A stretch of 18,915 nt of DNA from an uncultured Prevotella sp. (GTDB lineage Bacteria > Bacteroidota > Bacteroidia > Bacteroidales > Bacteroidaceae), in contig UQJC01000040.1 of the NCBI GenBank assembly GCA_900541335.1, positions 1-18,915 of the forward strand, read 5' to 3'. The translations under genes were made by a program, and so were the position numbers. Every line of letters starts with the position of its first letter. Within the stretch, counting starts at the first letter, position 1. This document shows positions 1 through 8,025 of this stretch, piece by piece. The notes under the pieces were generated by a model. It saw only the letters and a program-made list of their open reading frames with translations, had not been told where the DNA came from and did not search any database.

Positions 1-668
1 TGGTTGATGAGTTTATGATAGTCTGTATGGTTATCAACATCGCCCCAAATCAAGTTTTTGAAGTAAAGACAAGGACGGTCAATAGCATCGGTAACATCAG
101 TGAGCAGGTATTCATAGTTGAGGTACGGATTACTACTTCTTTCCCATTCTTGAATCATGCGTAAAAAGGTGGTTTGACAAAGGCGAGTAACACCAATCAT
201 TTCGCCTTCGAAGCGACACACGCGGTGGCGGTCTTTAGTTAGTTTGGTAACAAAGCCATTGCGCGTTTCGATATAACACTCGTCACCACTTCCACTTTCT
301 TCTGTGTAGCTGATGCAATTGCCGTGAGGTACAGCTGAGAGTCGTTCTAGTAGTTGCTTTTCGAAGAAGGTATCGCCTTCAATTAATAGAAAATCTCCGT
401 CAATCTGGTCTTTGACTAAGGCTAAAGAACCCATAGAGGCTGTGATTTCGTATTCGGCATTGTAGACTAATGTTACATCGGGAGCTGCAAAGCGTTGAAA
501 CATCTCGTGACAGTATCCTACCACGAGAATAATACGTTCATAGTGTAGTTCACGAAGTAACTGTAGGGTGCGGTCTATAAGACACCGTTTCCCATCAATA
601 GGCAGGAGAGGGTAGGGTATTTGGCTGTCGCGCTCTTTGCGTGCGGTTAGGATTACGGCTGTATTCAT
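1..668 (-). CDS. Nucleotidyltransferase-like protein, 3' end cut by window edge
   Basis: About 222 codons are visible, open to the left edge. The protein begins MNTAVILTARKERD and has the alpha/beta layout of sugar-nucleotide or phosphocholine nucleotidyltransferases: a first strand, an LLPIDGKRCLID segment in the place of the usual PK-LL-V-GKPLI motif, then ERIILVVGY and a GDFLLIEGDTFF segment whose Asp-containing strand would bind metal. The glycine-rich GxGxR nucleotide loop is missing (the segment reads LTARKERDSQ), so activity is uncertain. The ATG overlaps the stop codon of the upstream gene as TAATG, which implies translational coupling. It is probably the third gene of a surface-decoration operon. 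The substrate cannot be inferred. It could be an inactive or regulatory paralogue of its neighbour. Confidence 0.7.
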   Translation of the reverse strand, partial: MNTAVILTARKERDSQIPYPLLPIDGKRCLIDRTLQLLRELHYERIILVVGYCHEMFQRFAAPDVTLVYNAEYEITASMGSLALVKDQIDGDFLLIEGDTFFEKQLLERLSAVPHGNCISYTEESGSGDECYIETRNGFVTKLTKDRHRVCRFEGEMIGVTRLCQTTFLRMIQEWERSSNPYLNYEYLLTDVTDAIDRPCLYFKNLIWGDVDNHTDYHKLIN

Positions 669-1555
669 TATTCTATACGTTGAGGATGGGGAAAGTGACT
701 GTCGTAAAGGTAAAGCTCTGTTCCCACCTGGAAGGTAAAGCGCAGGTCTTTGCCTTCGTGTTTAACACGGGTGAAATGGCTCATGTCGCGTTCACGCCAA
801 TTCATTTGTTGAGCAATCTGCTTGAGTATGGTTGAACGTGTATCGTCTAAGTAGGAAGTATCAAAGAGACGAAGTTCATCGAGTGAATCAGCTTCGTAAA
901 TGCTTCCTTCTTCGTATTTGTGCATCTTCATGAGCGGTAGCTCATTGATGTGACGGATATAAAGGTCTTCCCAATATCCGTTGCGAGTTTCAGGCTTGTC
1001 GTATTCTTTTATAAGCAGACGGCTAAATGCTTGGCTAAATGCTTGGTTGAAATAAACGTGTCCGTTCATATACCAGGCATCTGTACCGCCAATTGTCACT
1101 TGTCTGATGTAGTTGGCTTCATCGGTGATGAGACAATATTCTCCTGTAGGACCAGCAGCATAACGTGCAGCATAATAGCTCTCTTGGGGATTTTCTAAAA
1201 AGACATTGTGCGGGAAATAATTGTCTGAACAGCAGATGTAGGTGTCAGCTAGTCGATCAGCTACGCGAACGAGGCTGGAGGTATTATTGTAGCAGGCATA
1301 ATCTTCGTTCAGAACAAGGTTTACTCCAAATTTTTCTTGTAGATATGTAAAAAGTTCGGCACGATATCCTACAACAATAGTAATGTCGGTGATACCTGCT
1401 TCTTGAAGTTGACGTATTTGGCGTTCGATGAGAATTTCTCCCTTTACTTCAAGTAGTCCTTTGGGACGTTCAGCAGAGAGTGGGACAAAGCGTGAAGCGG
1501 TGCCAGCCGCCATAATGATTGCATTACGTGAGATGGATGTGTGAAGATTTTCCAT
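668..1555 (-). CDS. LicC-like nucleotidyltransferase (295 aa)
   Basis: A nucleotidyltransferase of the LicC (CTP:phosphocholine cytidylyltransferase) and sugar-1-phosphate nucleotidyltransferase superfamily. The signature loop IIMAAGTASRF is at residues 13-23, with the following PKGLLEV at 31-37 carrying the usual Lys. ITIVVGY lies at 58-64 and CCSDNYF at 108-114 holds the metal-binding Asp. The catalytic domain ends near residue 230. The last 50 residues resemble the first beta-strands of a LicA/choline-kinase fold but stop before any kinase motif. It starts at an ATG that overlaps the upstream gene stop (TAATG), and its own stop overlaps the next ATG in the same way. The expected reaction is NTP plus a phosphorylated headgroup or sugar to give the activated nucleotide donor. 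The exact substrate is not shown by the sequence. An in-frame 12-bp tandem repeat encodes QAFSQAFS near residues 171-178. Confidence 0.8.
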   Translation of the reverse strand: MENLHTSISRNAIIMAAGTASRFVPLSAERPKGLLEVKGEILIERQIRQLQEAGITDITIVVGYRAELFTYLQEKFGVNLVLNEDYACYNNTSSLVRVADRLADTYICCSDNYFPHNVFLENPQESYYAARYAAGPTGEYCLITDEANYIRQVTIGGTDAWYMNGHVYFNQAFSQAFSRLLIKEYDKPETRNGYWEDLYIRHINELPLMKMHKYEEGSIYEADSLDELRLFDTSYLDDTRSTILKQIAQQMNWRERDMSHFTRVKHEGKDLRFTFQVGTELYLYDSHFPHPQRIE

Positions 1556-2349
1556 TAGAATCCAATTGAAGCTGTGAAATTGACAAATGACTTTTCAAAC
1601 ACAGGATTAACAATGTAAGCTACGTGTAAGGGCAACATCCATTGGTTCTTAAAGTGTACGGTATAGGTGTATTTAGCTTCCACATTGCATATGCCGAAGC
1701 CGTGAGTATAGTCGTTGTAGCAACTTTTGTTGAATGTTGCGCCCACGTTGAGGCTGATACGATTGTGATGAAGGAAGTTATACCAAGCACTCAGTTCGGC
1801 GTAGGTGGAGTAAGCTTGTTTTCCGTTCGGTAGTTTGTCTGCCCCAGCAAAGAAGTTGCTGACAGTCAGTTGCAGAGGAATTTTAGGAGGAGCTATTGTG
1901 AGCGAAGCTTCCAACCAATGTCCCGTAGAGTGCTTTTGGAAGTCGAAATAATGGTCTTTTTTCCCGTTGAGTGTCGGATAATAGTAGTCGCTGATGCCTA
2001 TTGTCAGCCATTGCCAATTATAACTAACTCCGAGGTCTACCTCTGCATATTTACCATTGAGTGAATATCCGCCCATGGCATAGAGATATGCACCTTTATA
2101 ACTGTAAGCCAATTGTGGAAAGAGTACGGGAGTGCTTTCTTCTGTCATCATTTCCATTCCTCGCCAAACATATTTGGTTTGTAGGTCTAGCTGTACGTGA
2201 AAATTTGACTCTTTGAGCTTTTGTATAGGCTTTGTGGTAGTCAATTGAGTGGTAGTTGACGTATTGTTATGTATTTCTGCTTGTGCTGATAATATTACAG
2301 CATTCGAAAAAAAGGTGGTAAATAAGACAGTTTTAAAGATGGAACTCAT
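1555..2349 (-). CDS. Outer-membrane beta-barrel protein (putative porin), 264 aa
   Basis: A secreted protein with an N-terminal signal peptide (MSSIFKTVLFTTFFSNAV, cleavage expected after the AQA at about residue 24). The rest is rich in alternating aromatic and polar residues in amphipathic strands (for example YKGAYLYAMGGYSL, VDLGVSYNW, WLTIGISDYYY), and it ends in FTASIGF, with the C-terminal Phe typical of a BamA-recognised barrel. It resembles the TorF-type putative porin families. The reading frame extends upstream to a TTG at 2409, but that codon sits inside the promoter box, so the ATG at 2349, which begins the signal peptide, is chosen. It is the first gene of an operon with the two nucleotidyltransferase genes, joined by a TAATG overlap. 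A link to export or display of the modified product is an inference. Confidence 0.75.
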   Translation of the reverse strand: MSSIFKTVLFTTFFSNAVILSAQAEIHNNTSTTTQLTTTKPIQKLKESNFHVQLDLQTKYVWRGMEMMTEESTPVLFPQLAYSYKGAYLYAMGGYSLNGKYAEVDLGVSYNWQWLTIGISDYYYPTLNGKKDHYFDFQKHSTGHWLEASLTIAPPKIPLQLTVSNFFAGADKLPNGKQAYSTYAELSAWYNFLHHNRISLNVGATFNKSCYNDYTHGFGICNVEAKYTYTVHFKNQWMLPLHVAYIVNPVFEKSFVNFTASIGF

Positions 2350-2406
2350 GATTATTTTAGTTGAGAAATACCTATGATACAGGTATGAGATTCTATATAT
2401 GGCGTG

Positions 2407-2414
2407 CAAAGATA
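2407..2414 (-). promoter_or_regulatory. Bacteroidetes -7 promoter box of the porin operon
   Basis: The minus strand reads TATCTTTG, an exact match to the TAnnTTTG consensus of the Bacteroidetes primary sigma factor. Transcription would start about 5-7 nt further on, leaving a 5' UTR of about 50 nt before the ATG at 2349. No good TTTG box is seen at the expected upstream distance. Confidence 0.55.
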
Positions 2415-2541
2415 CTCTTTTTAATTGTTGAAATTATAGTAATGTATAACTTCATATTAATTTATGGCGATTTTCATGAGGTTGAATGATTGTGATTGGA
2501 GTTTTGCGTATTCTTTTGGCATCGTTCTTATTTGAATGCAA

Positions 2542-2588
2542 ACAAGCGGCTGGTGACTCATGGAGTATATGAGTCACCAGCCGCTTGT
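2542..2588. repeat. Perfect 20-bp inverted repeat, 7-nt loop, between rmuC and the porin operon
   Basis: The arms at 2542-2561 and 2569-2588 are exact reverse complements (left arm begins ACAAGCGGCTGG), separated by the loop GGAGTAT. It lies about 46 bp after the rmuC stop, so a transcription terminator or mRNA-stabilising hairpin is the simplest reading, but neither side has a clear T-tract. A small palindromic mobile or extragenic repeat is the alternative. Confidence 0.75.
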
Positions 2589-2634
2589 ACAAGTAGAAGG
2601 GGTATGTTTAAGAAACTAGTCGCAATAATGGGAA

Positions 2635-4029
2635 TCAGTTTGTCTCTGTTACTTCCAACGCAGGGATGTCATCCATGTCCAACAATTCTGGTACGGGATT
2701 CTTATCGCTTTGTTTGGCGCCGAGCTTCAGTAATTTGTTGGCGGTTTGGGTAATGCTTTGCCCGGTAGGAGCAAGTTTCTTGTTGCCATCGTCGTAGGCT
2801 TGGTTAGCTTTGGCCAATGCCTGGCCGAGAGCCTGATAACGTTTGCAGAACTGACCGACGCGGTCAATCATTTCGTTTGCCAGTGTAAAGACACGTTCGT
2901 GATTTTCCGCTTGAGCAATTTGAGTCCAAGTCATGTGGATGATACGGAGTGCTGCAAAGAGTGTTTGCTCGTCGGCAATAAAGACATTGCGTTCCATAGC
3001 CTTGCGCCAAAGGTCGGGCTGGGCATGAAGGGCGGTCCAAAGGGCACCCGAATGGGGGACGAACATGATTACGTAGTCCATACGCACTTTGGGCGGTTGG
3101 ATGTACGAAGAATAATCTTTCGCAGCCAATTCCTTGACATGTTTCTGCAAACTGTCAATGTGCGCTTTGAGATAGCGGTCACGGTCAGCATCTGTTTCGG
3201 CATTGACATAGTCGATAAAGGCAGTGAGAGACACCTTAGAGTCGATGATAAGTTCCCGACGGCTGTCAAGATGCAGAATGACGTCAGGACGTAGGTTGCC
3301 GCCTTGTTCGTTGGTTACGGTTTTTCCGTTAGCATCGCGAATAACCGCTTGGGTGTTATAATGTATGCCGTTCGTAAGTCCCTGGCTTTCGAGTAATTCA
3401 TTCAGCACCGTTTCGCCCCAATCGCCTTGCACCTTGCTTCCATGTTTAAACACGCGTGTAAGCTCTTCAGCAGTTTGGCGTGTCATTTCACTTTGGCGCA
3501 TCATCAATTCGATGTTCGCTTTCATTTCACTGCTCATGGCCGTTTGTTTCAGCGTGCTGTCGTCCATGGCCTTTTTCATCTTGTCAATAGTCTCTCGTAG
3601 AGGCGTAACGATTTGGCCGAGATTAGTTTGGCTCGATTCGGCAAATTCTTTTTGTCGTTCCTTCAACATGTCCTGCGTATCCGCCTTCATTTGGGCAGAA
3701 ACGCGCCCCATGGTTTCGTTAAACTTATTCTGCATTTCTTCCAAAGCCCTTTGTTGATGGCGTTCTTGAGTCGTAAGGGCATCTTGATGCAAGCGGTCAC
3801 GTTCAGCCAGTTGATGGTCGTATTGGTTGCGCAGTTCCGCTTTTTGTTCATTCCAGTCGCGCTTCAATTCCTCGATGCGAGCATCCTTTTCTTGAAGCAT
3901 GCGGTTGGCTTCTTCCTTTTCGCGAATAAGTATGCGGTCGTTTTCAGCCTGCTTGTTCTTTCGTCCGAACACGAAGCCCATCAGAAGCCCGAGCAACAGG
4001 GCGATGAGAGCTGTGAGTATAAATTCCAT
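2635..4029 (-). CDS. rmuC: RmuC family DNA recombination protein (464 aa)
   Basis: A member of the RmuC family, which in Escherichia coli limits recombination at inverted repeats and has a nuclease-like core. Residues 3-21 form a membrane anchor (LTALIALLLGLLMGFVFG). Residues 25 to about 195 are a long charged coiled coil rich in Glu, Lys and Gln. The RmuC domain follows, with the conserved HGSKVQGDWGE at 196-206, RPDVILHL at 247-254 and IIDSKVSLTAF at 261-271; the Asp and Lys of the last two match a PD-(D/E)xK-like core. The length is normal for the family. It is a single transcription unit: a strong hairpin separates it from rprY upstream, and the perfect inverted repeat lies downstream. 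The ATG at 4029 places the anchor at the N terminus, as expected. Confidence 0.92.
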   Translation of the reverse strand: MEFILTALIALLLGLLMGFVFGRKNKQAENDRILIREKEEANRMLQEKDARIEELKRDWNEQKAELRNQYDHQLAERDRLHQDALTTQERHQQRALEEMQNKFNETMGRVSAQMKADTQDMLKERQKEFAESSQTNLGQIVTPLRETIDKMKKAMDDSTLKQTAMSSEMKANIELMMRQSEMTRQTAEELTRVFKHGSKVQGDWGETVLNELLESQGLTNGIHYNTQAVIRDANGKTVTNEQGGNLRPDVILHLDSRRELIIDSKVSLTAFIDYVNAETDADRDRYLKAHIDSLQKHVKELAAKDYSSYIQPPKVRMDYVIMFVPHSGALWTALHAQPDLWRKAMERNVFIADEQTLFAALRIIHMTWTQIAQAENHERVFTLANEMIDRVGQFCKRYQALGQALAKANQAYDDGNKKLAPTGQSITQTANKLLKLGAKQSDKNPVPELLDMDDIPALEVTETN

Positions 4030-4074
4030 AGGTTGTTATAGCAGAGATAGAGGAGAAAATAATACCAATAAAGA

Positions 4075-4123
4075 CGGGCGGCAAAATGCTTGACACAAGA
4101 ATGCCTTTGCACTTTGCCGCCCG
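4075..4123 (-). terminator. Stem-loop terminator after rprY
   Basis: A 15-bp stem (arms 4075-4089 and 4109-4123; the single imperfect pair is a G:U wobble on the minus strand) encloses a 19-nt loop. On the minus strand it is followed by the T-rich stretch TCTTTATT. It lies 28 bp beyond the rprY stop and just upstream of rmuC, so it would end the rprX-rprY transcript. Confidence 0.65.
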
Positions 4124-4150
4124 AATCAAAAAGGGACGGGAGAGATGGGA

Positions 4151-4861
4151 TTACATCTCGGGGTCCGGTGTGATGAGCTTATAGCCCTTGCCGTGGATGT
4201 TGATGATTTCAACGCTGTCATCACCCTTCAAGTGCTTACGGAGCTTGGTGATGTAAACGTCCATTGAGCGAGCGTTGAAGTAGTTGTCGTCAATCCAAAT
4301 AGTCTTGAGCGCATAGTCACGCTGCAGAATCTCGTTTGCATGTGCACAGAGCAAGCTGAGCAATTCGCTTTCCTTCGTGGTAAGCTTCGTCTGCGTCTCG
4401 CCGCGTGAAAGAATCTGCTTCTGCGTGTCGAAGTTGAATGAACCAATTTTGTAGTGCGTACGGTTGCGATTCTTCTTACCACGAACACGACGAAGGATAG
4501 CTTCGATACGGAAAGTAAGTTCCTCCATAGAGAAAGGCTTCGTGAGGTAGTCGTCAGCACCGAGACGGAAGCCTTCGAGGATATCGTCCTTCAAAGTCTT
4601 TGCCGTAAGGAAGATAATGGGAGTCTCCTCATTAATCTGACGAATGTCGCGAGCGAGGCTGAAGCCATCCTTCTTAGGCATCATTACGTCGAGAACGCAG
4701 AGGTCGTACTTATTTTGAGTAAAAGCACGATAACCAGCTTCGCCATCGGGGCAAAGTTCCGTATCGTAACCCTTAGCCTGGAGGTATTCGCGGAGCAACA
4801 TACCGAGGTTTTCATCGTCCTCGCAGAGGAGTATCTTCATTTTTTCTTCAGCTGTAATCAT
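4151..4861 (-). CDS. rprY: RprY-type response regulator (OmpR/PhoB family)
   Basis: A DNA-binding response regulator of 236 aa. The receiver domain (about 8-125) has the acidic pair E14-D15-D16, the phosphoacceptor D58 (in CVLDVMMPKKDG), T86 and K108 (LTKPF). The C-terminal winged-helix domain (about 135-230) has the TKLTTKESELLSLL, ARSMDVYITKLRKHL and HGKGYKL segments of OmpR/PhoB proteins. The close fit of DDENLGMLLREYLQAKGY and SMEELTFRIEAILRRVRGKK to Bacteroides and Porphyromonas RprY supports the name. The frame extends to a TTG at 4900; the ATG at 4861 is preferred, and the ATG at 4840 (MKILLCEDD) is also possible. It is 52 bp downstream of rprX and followed by a terminator. RprY is linked in related species to stress and sodium-related transport genes; targets here are unknown. 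Confidence 0.9.
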   Translation of the reverse strand: MITAEEKMKILLCEDDENLGMLLREYLQAKGYDTELCPDGEAGYRAFTQNKYDLCVLDVMMPKKDGFSLARDIRQINEETPIIFLTAKTLKDDILEGFRLGADDYLTKPFSMEELTFRIEAILRRVRGKKNRNRTHYKIGSFNFDTQKQILSRGETQTKLTTKESELLSLLCAHANEILQRDYALKTIWIDDNYFNARSMDVYITKLRKHLKGDDSVEIINIHGKGYKLITPDPEM

Positions 4862-4913
4862 AATTTGTAGTGTATTTAGATGTTTGTAATTAGTATGCAA
4901 TAGGGGAGGGACT

Positions 4914-6389
4914 TTATTCTTGTTCCATTAAGGGGAGAGAGATAATGAACTTCGTACTCTTGCCGTATTCACTTTCTGCATGAATCGTACCGTTGAAGGC
5001 TTTGATGATGTTGTGAACGTAAGCCAGTCCGAGTCCAAATCCTTTGACATCATGGCGGTTACCCGTGTGTACGCGGTAGAATTTTTCAAAGATTTTCTTC
5101 AAATCTTCTCGTTTGATGCCAATACCATTGTCCGCAATCACGATAACCAGTCTGCCAGACTCATTGCGTGTCGAGACAAAGAGTTTGAGTTCGCGATCGG
5201 ACGATTTATATTTAACGGCATTGTCCATTAAGTTGAAAAGCACGTTGGTAAAGTGCATTTCGTCTACATAGACTACAGCATCGTCCGCATCGAGATGTGT
5301 GTCAATGGTTCCGCCAGAGGCTTCTACTTTAAGGCGGAAGGTGTTAACCGTTTCTTGCATCAGCACATTGACGTCAATCTCCTTCGGTTTGAAGGTGGCC
5401 ACCTTCTTGTCAAACATAGACATTTGCAAGACCTTCTCCACCTGGAAGCGCAATCGCTTCGTTTCATCGACAATGACACCCGAGATGTGTTTGAACATCG
5501 TTTCGCTCTTCGCAACCGAAGGATCACGGAGCATTTGAGCCGCCAACGAGATTGTAGAGATTGGCGTTTTAAATTCGTGAGTCATGTTGTTGATGAAGTC
5601 ATTCTTGATTTCAGTCAACTTCTTCTGTCGGAAGATGGAATAAATCGTGAAGATGAAGATAATGAGCAGAATGACCGTGAAGATGATGGCGGGAATCATA
5701 AACCGAACGCTTGAGAAGATGTACTTCTGCAATTCGGGAAAATGAATGTAGAGCAATCCCGTCTGTGCCTGCGGATCGTTGGGGAATAATTCCTGTCGGA
5801 AGGTAGTCTCTTCGCCCACCGAAGTATAGTCCGAACAACGGTACACCTCGCGTCCGTCAGAGGTTGTCACGTAGAAGTGGTAGTCCAACTGAATTCCATT
5901 ATTACGTAATTCCGTGCGCAGGGCAGCGTCCAGTTGTCTGAAATCAATGCGTTCAGCAAAGGGCTTGTCACTAACCTCGTAAAGAATGGAGTAGATTACT
6001 TGATCCAAGAGTCCATTCTGATGGATATAGCGTTGCTTGACAGAGTCGCGTAAAGCTGGACTTACCGAGTTGGCATCTAAATTGTCCAGGAAAACTCCTT
6101 TTGATACGTTGCGGGGAATCGAAGTGTGGTTGGTCGTAGGAGTTGCTTTTTGTGCTTTCTTCCCGTGAATCTTGTGTTGCTCTTTCTCAAAGAGCTCCTC
6201 CAAGTCCGACTTTGTTTCGTAAAGCTCCAAATTGCGAGCTGTTTGAGAAAGACTTCGGATGACCGATTCGTCAAATTGTTCTTTGCGCATGTGAATCACC
6301 TCCTGCAAGTACTTCGTTTGCAGGAAGATGAGCGTCAGGAAAGAAATTCCTATCGCAATCGCAATGCCCCAAATCGTTGACTTTTTCAT
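4914..6389 (-). CDS. rprX: RprX-type sensor histidine kinase (491 aa)
   Basis: A membrane sensor kinase, partner of the adjacent rprY. Two transmembrane helices (about 5-24 and 230-253) flank a sensor region of about 205 residues in the periplasm. The cytoplasmic part has the phosphorylated His at H271 (NNMTHEFKTPIS), the N box around N386-N390 (NLMDNAVKYK), the G1 box DNGIGI at 420-425, the F box IFEKFYRV and the G2 box GFGLGLAY at 450-457. The frame reaches a GTG at 6422, but a promoter box at 6395-6402 lies between that codon and the ATG at 6389. The ATG is therefore chosen, which makes the mRNA nearly leaderless. The gene order kinase then regulator, on one transcript ending at the hairpin near 4100, fits a classic two-component operon. 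The signal sensed is not evident. Confidence 0.9.
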   Translation of the reverse strand: MKKSTIWGIAIAIGISFLTLIFLQTKYLQEVIHMRKEQFDESVIRSLSQTARNLELYETKSDLEELFEKEQHKIHGKKAQKATPTTNHTSIPRNVSKGVFLDNLDANSVSPALRDSVKQRYIHQNGLLDQVIYSILYEVSDKPFAERIDFRQLDAALRTELRNNGIQLDYHFYVTTSDGREVYRCSDYTSVGEETTFRQELFPNDPQAQTGLLYIHFPELQKYIFSSVRFMIPAIIFTVILLIIFIFTIYSIFRQKKLTEIKNDFINNMTHEFKTPISTISLAAQMLRDPSVAKSETMFKHISGVIVDETKRLRFQVEKVLQMSMFDKKVATFKPKEIDVNVLMQETVNTFRLKVEASGGTIDTHLDADDAVVYVDEMHFTNVLFNLMDNAVKYKSSDRELKLFVSTRNESGRLVIVIADNGIGIKREDLKKIFEKFYRVHTGNRHDVKGFGLGLAYVHNIIKAFNGTIHAESEYGKSTKFIISLPLMEQE

Positions 6390-6394
6390 GGTGG

Positions 6395-6402
6395 CAAAGG
6401 TA
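6395..6402 (-). promoter_or_regulatory. -7 promoter box of rprX, giving a near-leaderless mRNA
   Basis: The minus strand reads TACCTTTG, an exact TAnnTTTG match. Its last G is 6 nt before the ATG at 6389, so the predicted transcription start falls on or next to the start codon. No clear TTTG box is seen 19-21 nt upstream. Confidence 0.5.
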
Positions 6403-6543
6403 GTGTATGATTTATTCTTCACTGGTAGGATGTGAAACTAATGGAAGGATTTACTGATAAATTTAACAAGCTATCCCGTCTATACTTGATAAATTATCAA
6501 CTAGCGGAGGTTCAACCCATTCTTTTTTGTAGATGCTTTCACG

Positions 6544-7356
6544 TTAAAAGGGTAAACCTTTTCGGTGTTTTGTCTTTTTGAGTGTTATATATTCCTCTTG
6601 AGGCTCAACGTAAGGCGGTAGGAGAGGATGTCGGTGGAAATGAGACAAACCTAAAGTTAATACACTTAGCTTAATCTCTGGTACATTCTTTAAAATGGCG
6701 TGAGCCAATGAGCGAATGGTACTTCCTGTGGTAAGCACATCGTCAATGAGAAGCAAGTGTTTGCCGGTAAGGCATTCAGGATGGATTACGCTAAAGATTT
6801 CCTTTACGTTCTCCTCTCTTTCATAAATACTGATGACCTGTGTTTGTGTGGAAGTATGAGTGTTGCGTACAACAGATTGGGTATCCACGGGGATTCCAGT
6901 CACCTGTCTGACGCCTTCAGCCAAGCGTTCGCTTTGGTTGTAACCTCGTTGACGCATCTTTTGTGGTGACAAAGGTACGGGGAGCATCACATCGATACCT
7001 TCAAAGAAAGAAGTGTCAGTTAAATCCTTGGCCATCAGCTTACCAAAGAATACGGCGACATCAGGACATTGATGGTATTTGAAAGCGTAATAAATCGAGT
7101 GGAAATTTTCTTTGCTGTAATAGAGCAGACTATTTCCCCTTTCAGTCGTGATGAGGTGATCCCAAAGCAACCGTTCGACAATGTTGTTCTTCTCCCCCTT
7201 CAAATGTGTAAAAGGGAGCTTCTGCATACATGTAGAACAGAGCACTTCTTCATCCACCATCAGCCGTTTGCCGCAATGACAGCAAGCGCGTGGAAATAAG
7301 AGTTCCTTTAGCAGCCGTAAAGCCTCTTTCCCTTGTTTATAGAAGGTGCTTGCCAT
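6544..7356 (-). CDS. ComF family phosphoribosyltransferase-like protein (270 aa)
   Basis: A ComF-family protein. A zinc-finger-like segment occupies residues 25-43 (CCHCGKRL, then CSTC). The type I phosphoribosyltransferase core follows, with LPVPLSPQKMRQRGYNQSE at about 125-143 (the RGYNQ motif typical of ComF) and the PRPP-binding loop IDDVLTTGST at 204-213. In naturally competent bacteria ComF helps handle incoming single-stranded DNA; in many Bacteroidetes the role of the homologue is not known. The C terminus carries a basic, Pro-rich tail (from about 240) beyond the usual domain. The ATG at 7356 begins directly before the amphipathic helix that leads to the zinc finger. It probably stands alone: 121 nt separate it from the rprX promoter region and 145 nt from the upstream gene. 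Confidence 0.85.
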   Translation of the reverse strand: MASTFYKQGKEALRLLKELLFPRACCHCGKRLMVDEEVLCSTCMQKLPFTHLKGEKNNIVERLLWDHLITTERGNSLLYYSKENFHSIYYAFKYHQCPDVAVFFGKLMAKDLTDTSFFEGIDVMLPVPLSPQKMRQRGYNQSERLAEGVRQVTGIPVDTQSVVRNTHTSTQTQVISIYEREENVKEIFSVIHPECLTGKHLLLIDDVLTTGSTIRSLAHAILKNVPEIKLSVLTLGLSHFHRHPLLPPYVEPQEEYITLKKTKHRKGLPF

Positions 7357-7501
7357 GGTTTATTCGAAATAAGTAAGGCTTACGTAGCACAGCCATAGAC
7401 TCGGGAGCCATTCGATGCCAGCGCGAAGGTACTTCCTTACTGAATAAGGACGAACCATTTTGCAGGTACGTGTGCCGCCAAGTGCTCCGTGAAGTTGAAG
7501 G

Positions 7502-7969
7502 TTATTGACGGATGAACTTCATCTGGTCAGTTACCTTGACCAACTTCCGACCGACAGCCTTCTTGATAGCATTTCCCTCTACCGCTTGATAAGTAAAGGT
7601 GCTGTCATTGATTTGCGTAAACTCAATGTTTTGTGAGTCACTGCCAATGTCGTTGCTGAAACGAAGCAATACTTTGCGCTGGTCGGCCCGTATTTTGTGT
7701 TTAATCAGCATCCAGGTGCCGTAAATGCCACCTTCCATGTACCCTTGCATTTTTCCCAAGAAACTAAATCCCGGTACTTCAATACTTTCCTCGTACAAGT
7801 CGAGGTAAAGGTGTACTTTCGTTTCAGGACAGTAAAAGTGTCCTTTAAAAGGTTGCTGGAGCTTTAGGCTATCGACTGTTGTCGTAGAAAGTGAGCGTTC
7901 GTGCGCATGGAGTGGCTGAGCAAGCGCCAGGAGTCCCACTAACAGAGCCCATCCTTTAAGCAGTTTCAT
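7502..7969 (-). CDS. Small secreted protein of unknown function (155 aa)
   Basis: Not recognised as a named family. From the ATG at 7969 it begins with a clear signal peptide (MKLLKGWALLVGLLALAQPL, cleavage expected after LHA at residue 22). The mature part of about 133 residues is predicted to be mostly beta-strand, with regular short strands such as FKGHFYCPETKVHLYLDLYE and KVLLRFSNDI, a Gly-rich turn, and a basic C terminus. There is one Cys in the mature chain and no lipobox. The frame extends 8 codons further to a TTG at 7993, which would place extra charged residues before the signal peptide and is less likely. It follows the FHA gene by 56 bp on the same strand, so co-transcription is possible. 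Confidence 0.7.
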   Translation of the reverse strand: MKLLKGWALLVGLLALAQPLHAHERSLSTTTVDSLKLQQPFKGHFYCPETKVHLYLDLYEESIEVPGFSFLGKMQGYMEGGIYGTWMLIKHKIRADQRKVLLRFSNDIGSDSQNIEFTQINDSTFTYQAVEGNAIKKAVGRKLVKVTDQMKFIRQ

Positions 7970-8025
7970 GCGAATAGAAGTTTTCGTCAACAATCATTGT
8001 ATACTTCCTTCCAAAGTAGAGCATT

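Noticed and set aside
2746..3294. A long plus-strand frame opposite rmuC
   Set aside because: It is antisense to conserved RmuC motifs, and its composition is that of a complementary-strand shadow.
6390..6422. GTG start of rprX 11 codons upstream
   Set aside because: The predicted promoter box lies between this codon and the ATG, so the transcript would not contain it.
6508..6522. TTGATA/TATCAA small inverted repeat upstream of rprX
   Set aside because: The stem is only 6 bp, AT-rich and without a T-tract, so chance is a sufficient explanation.
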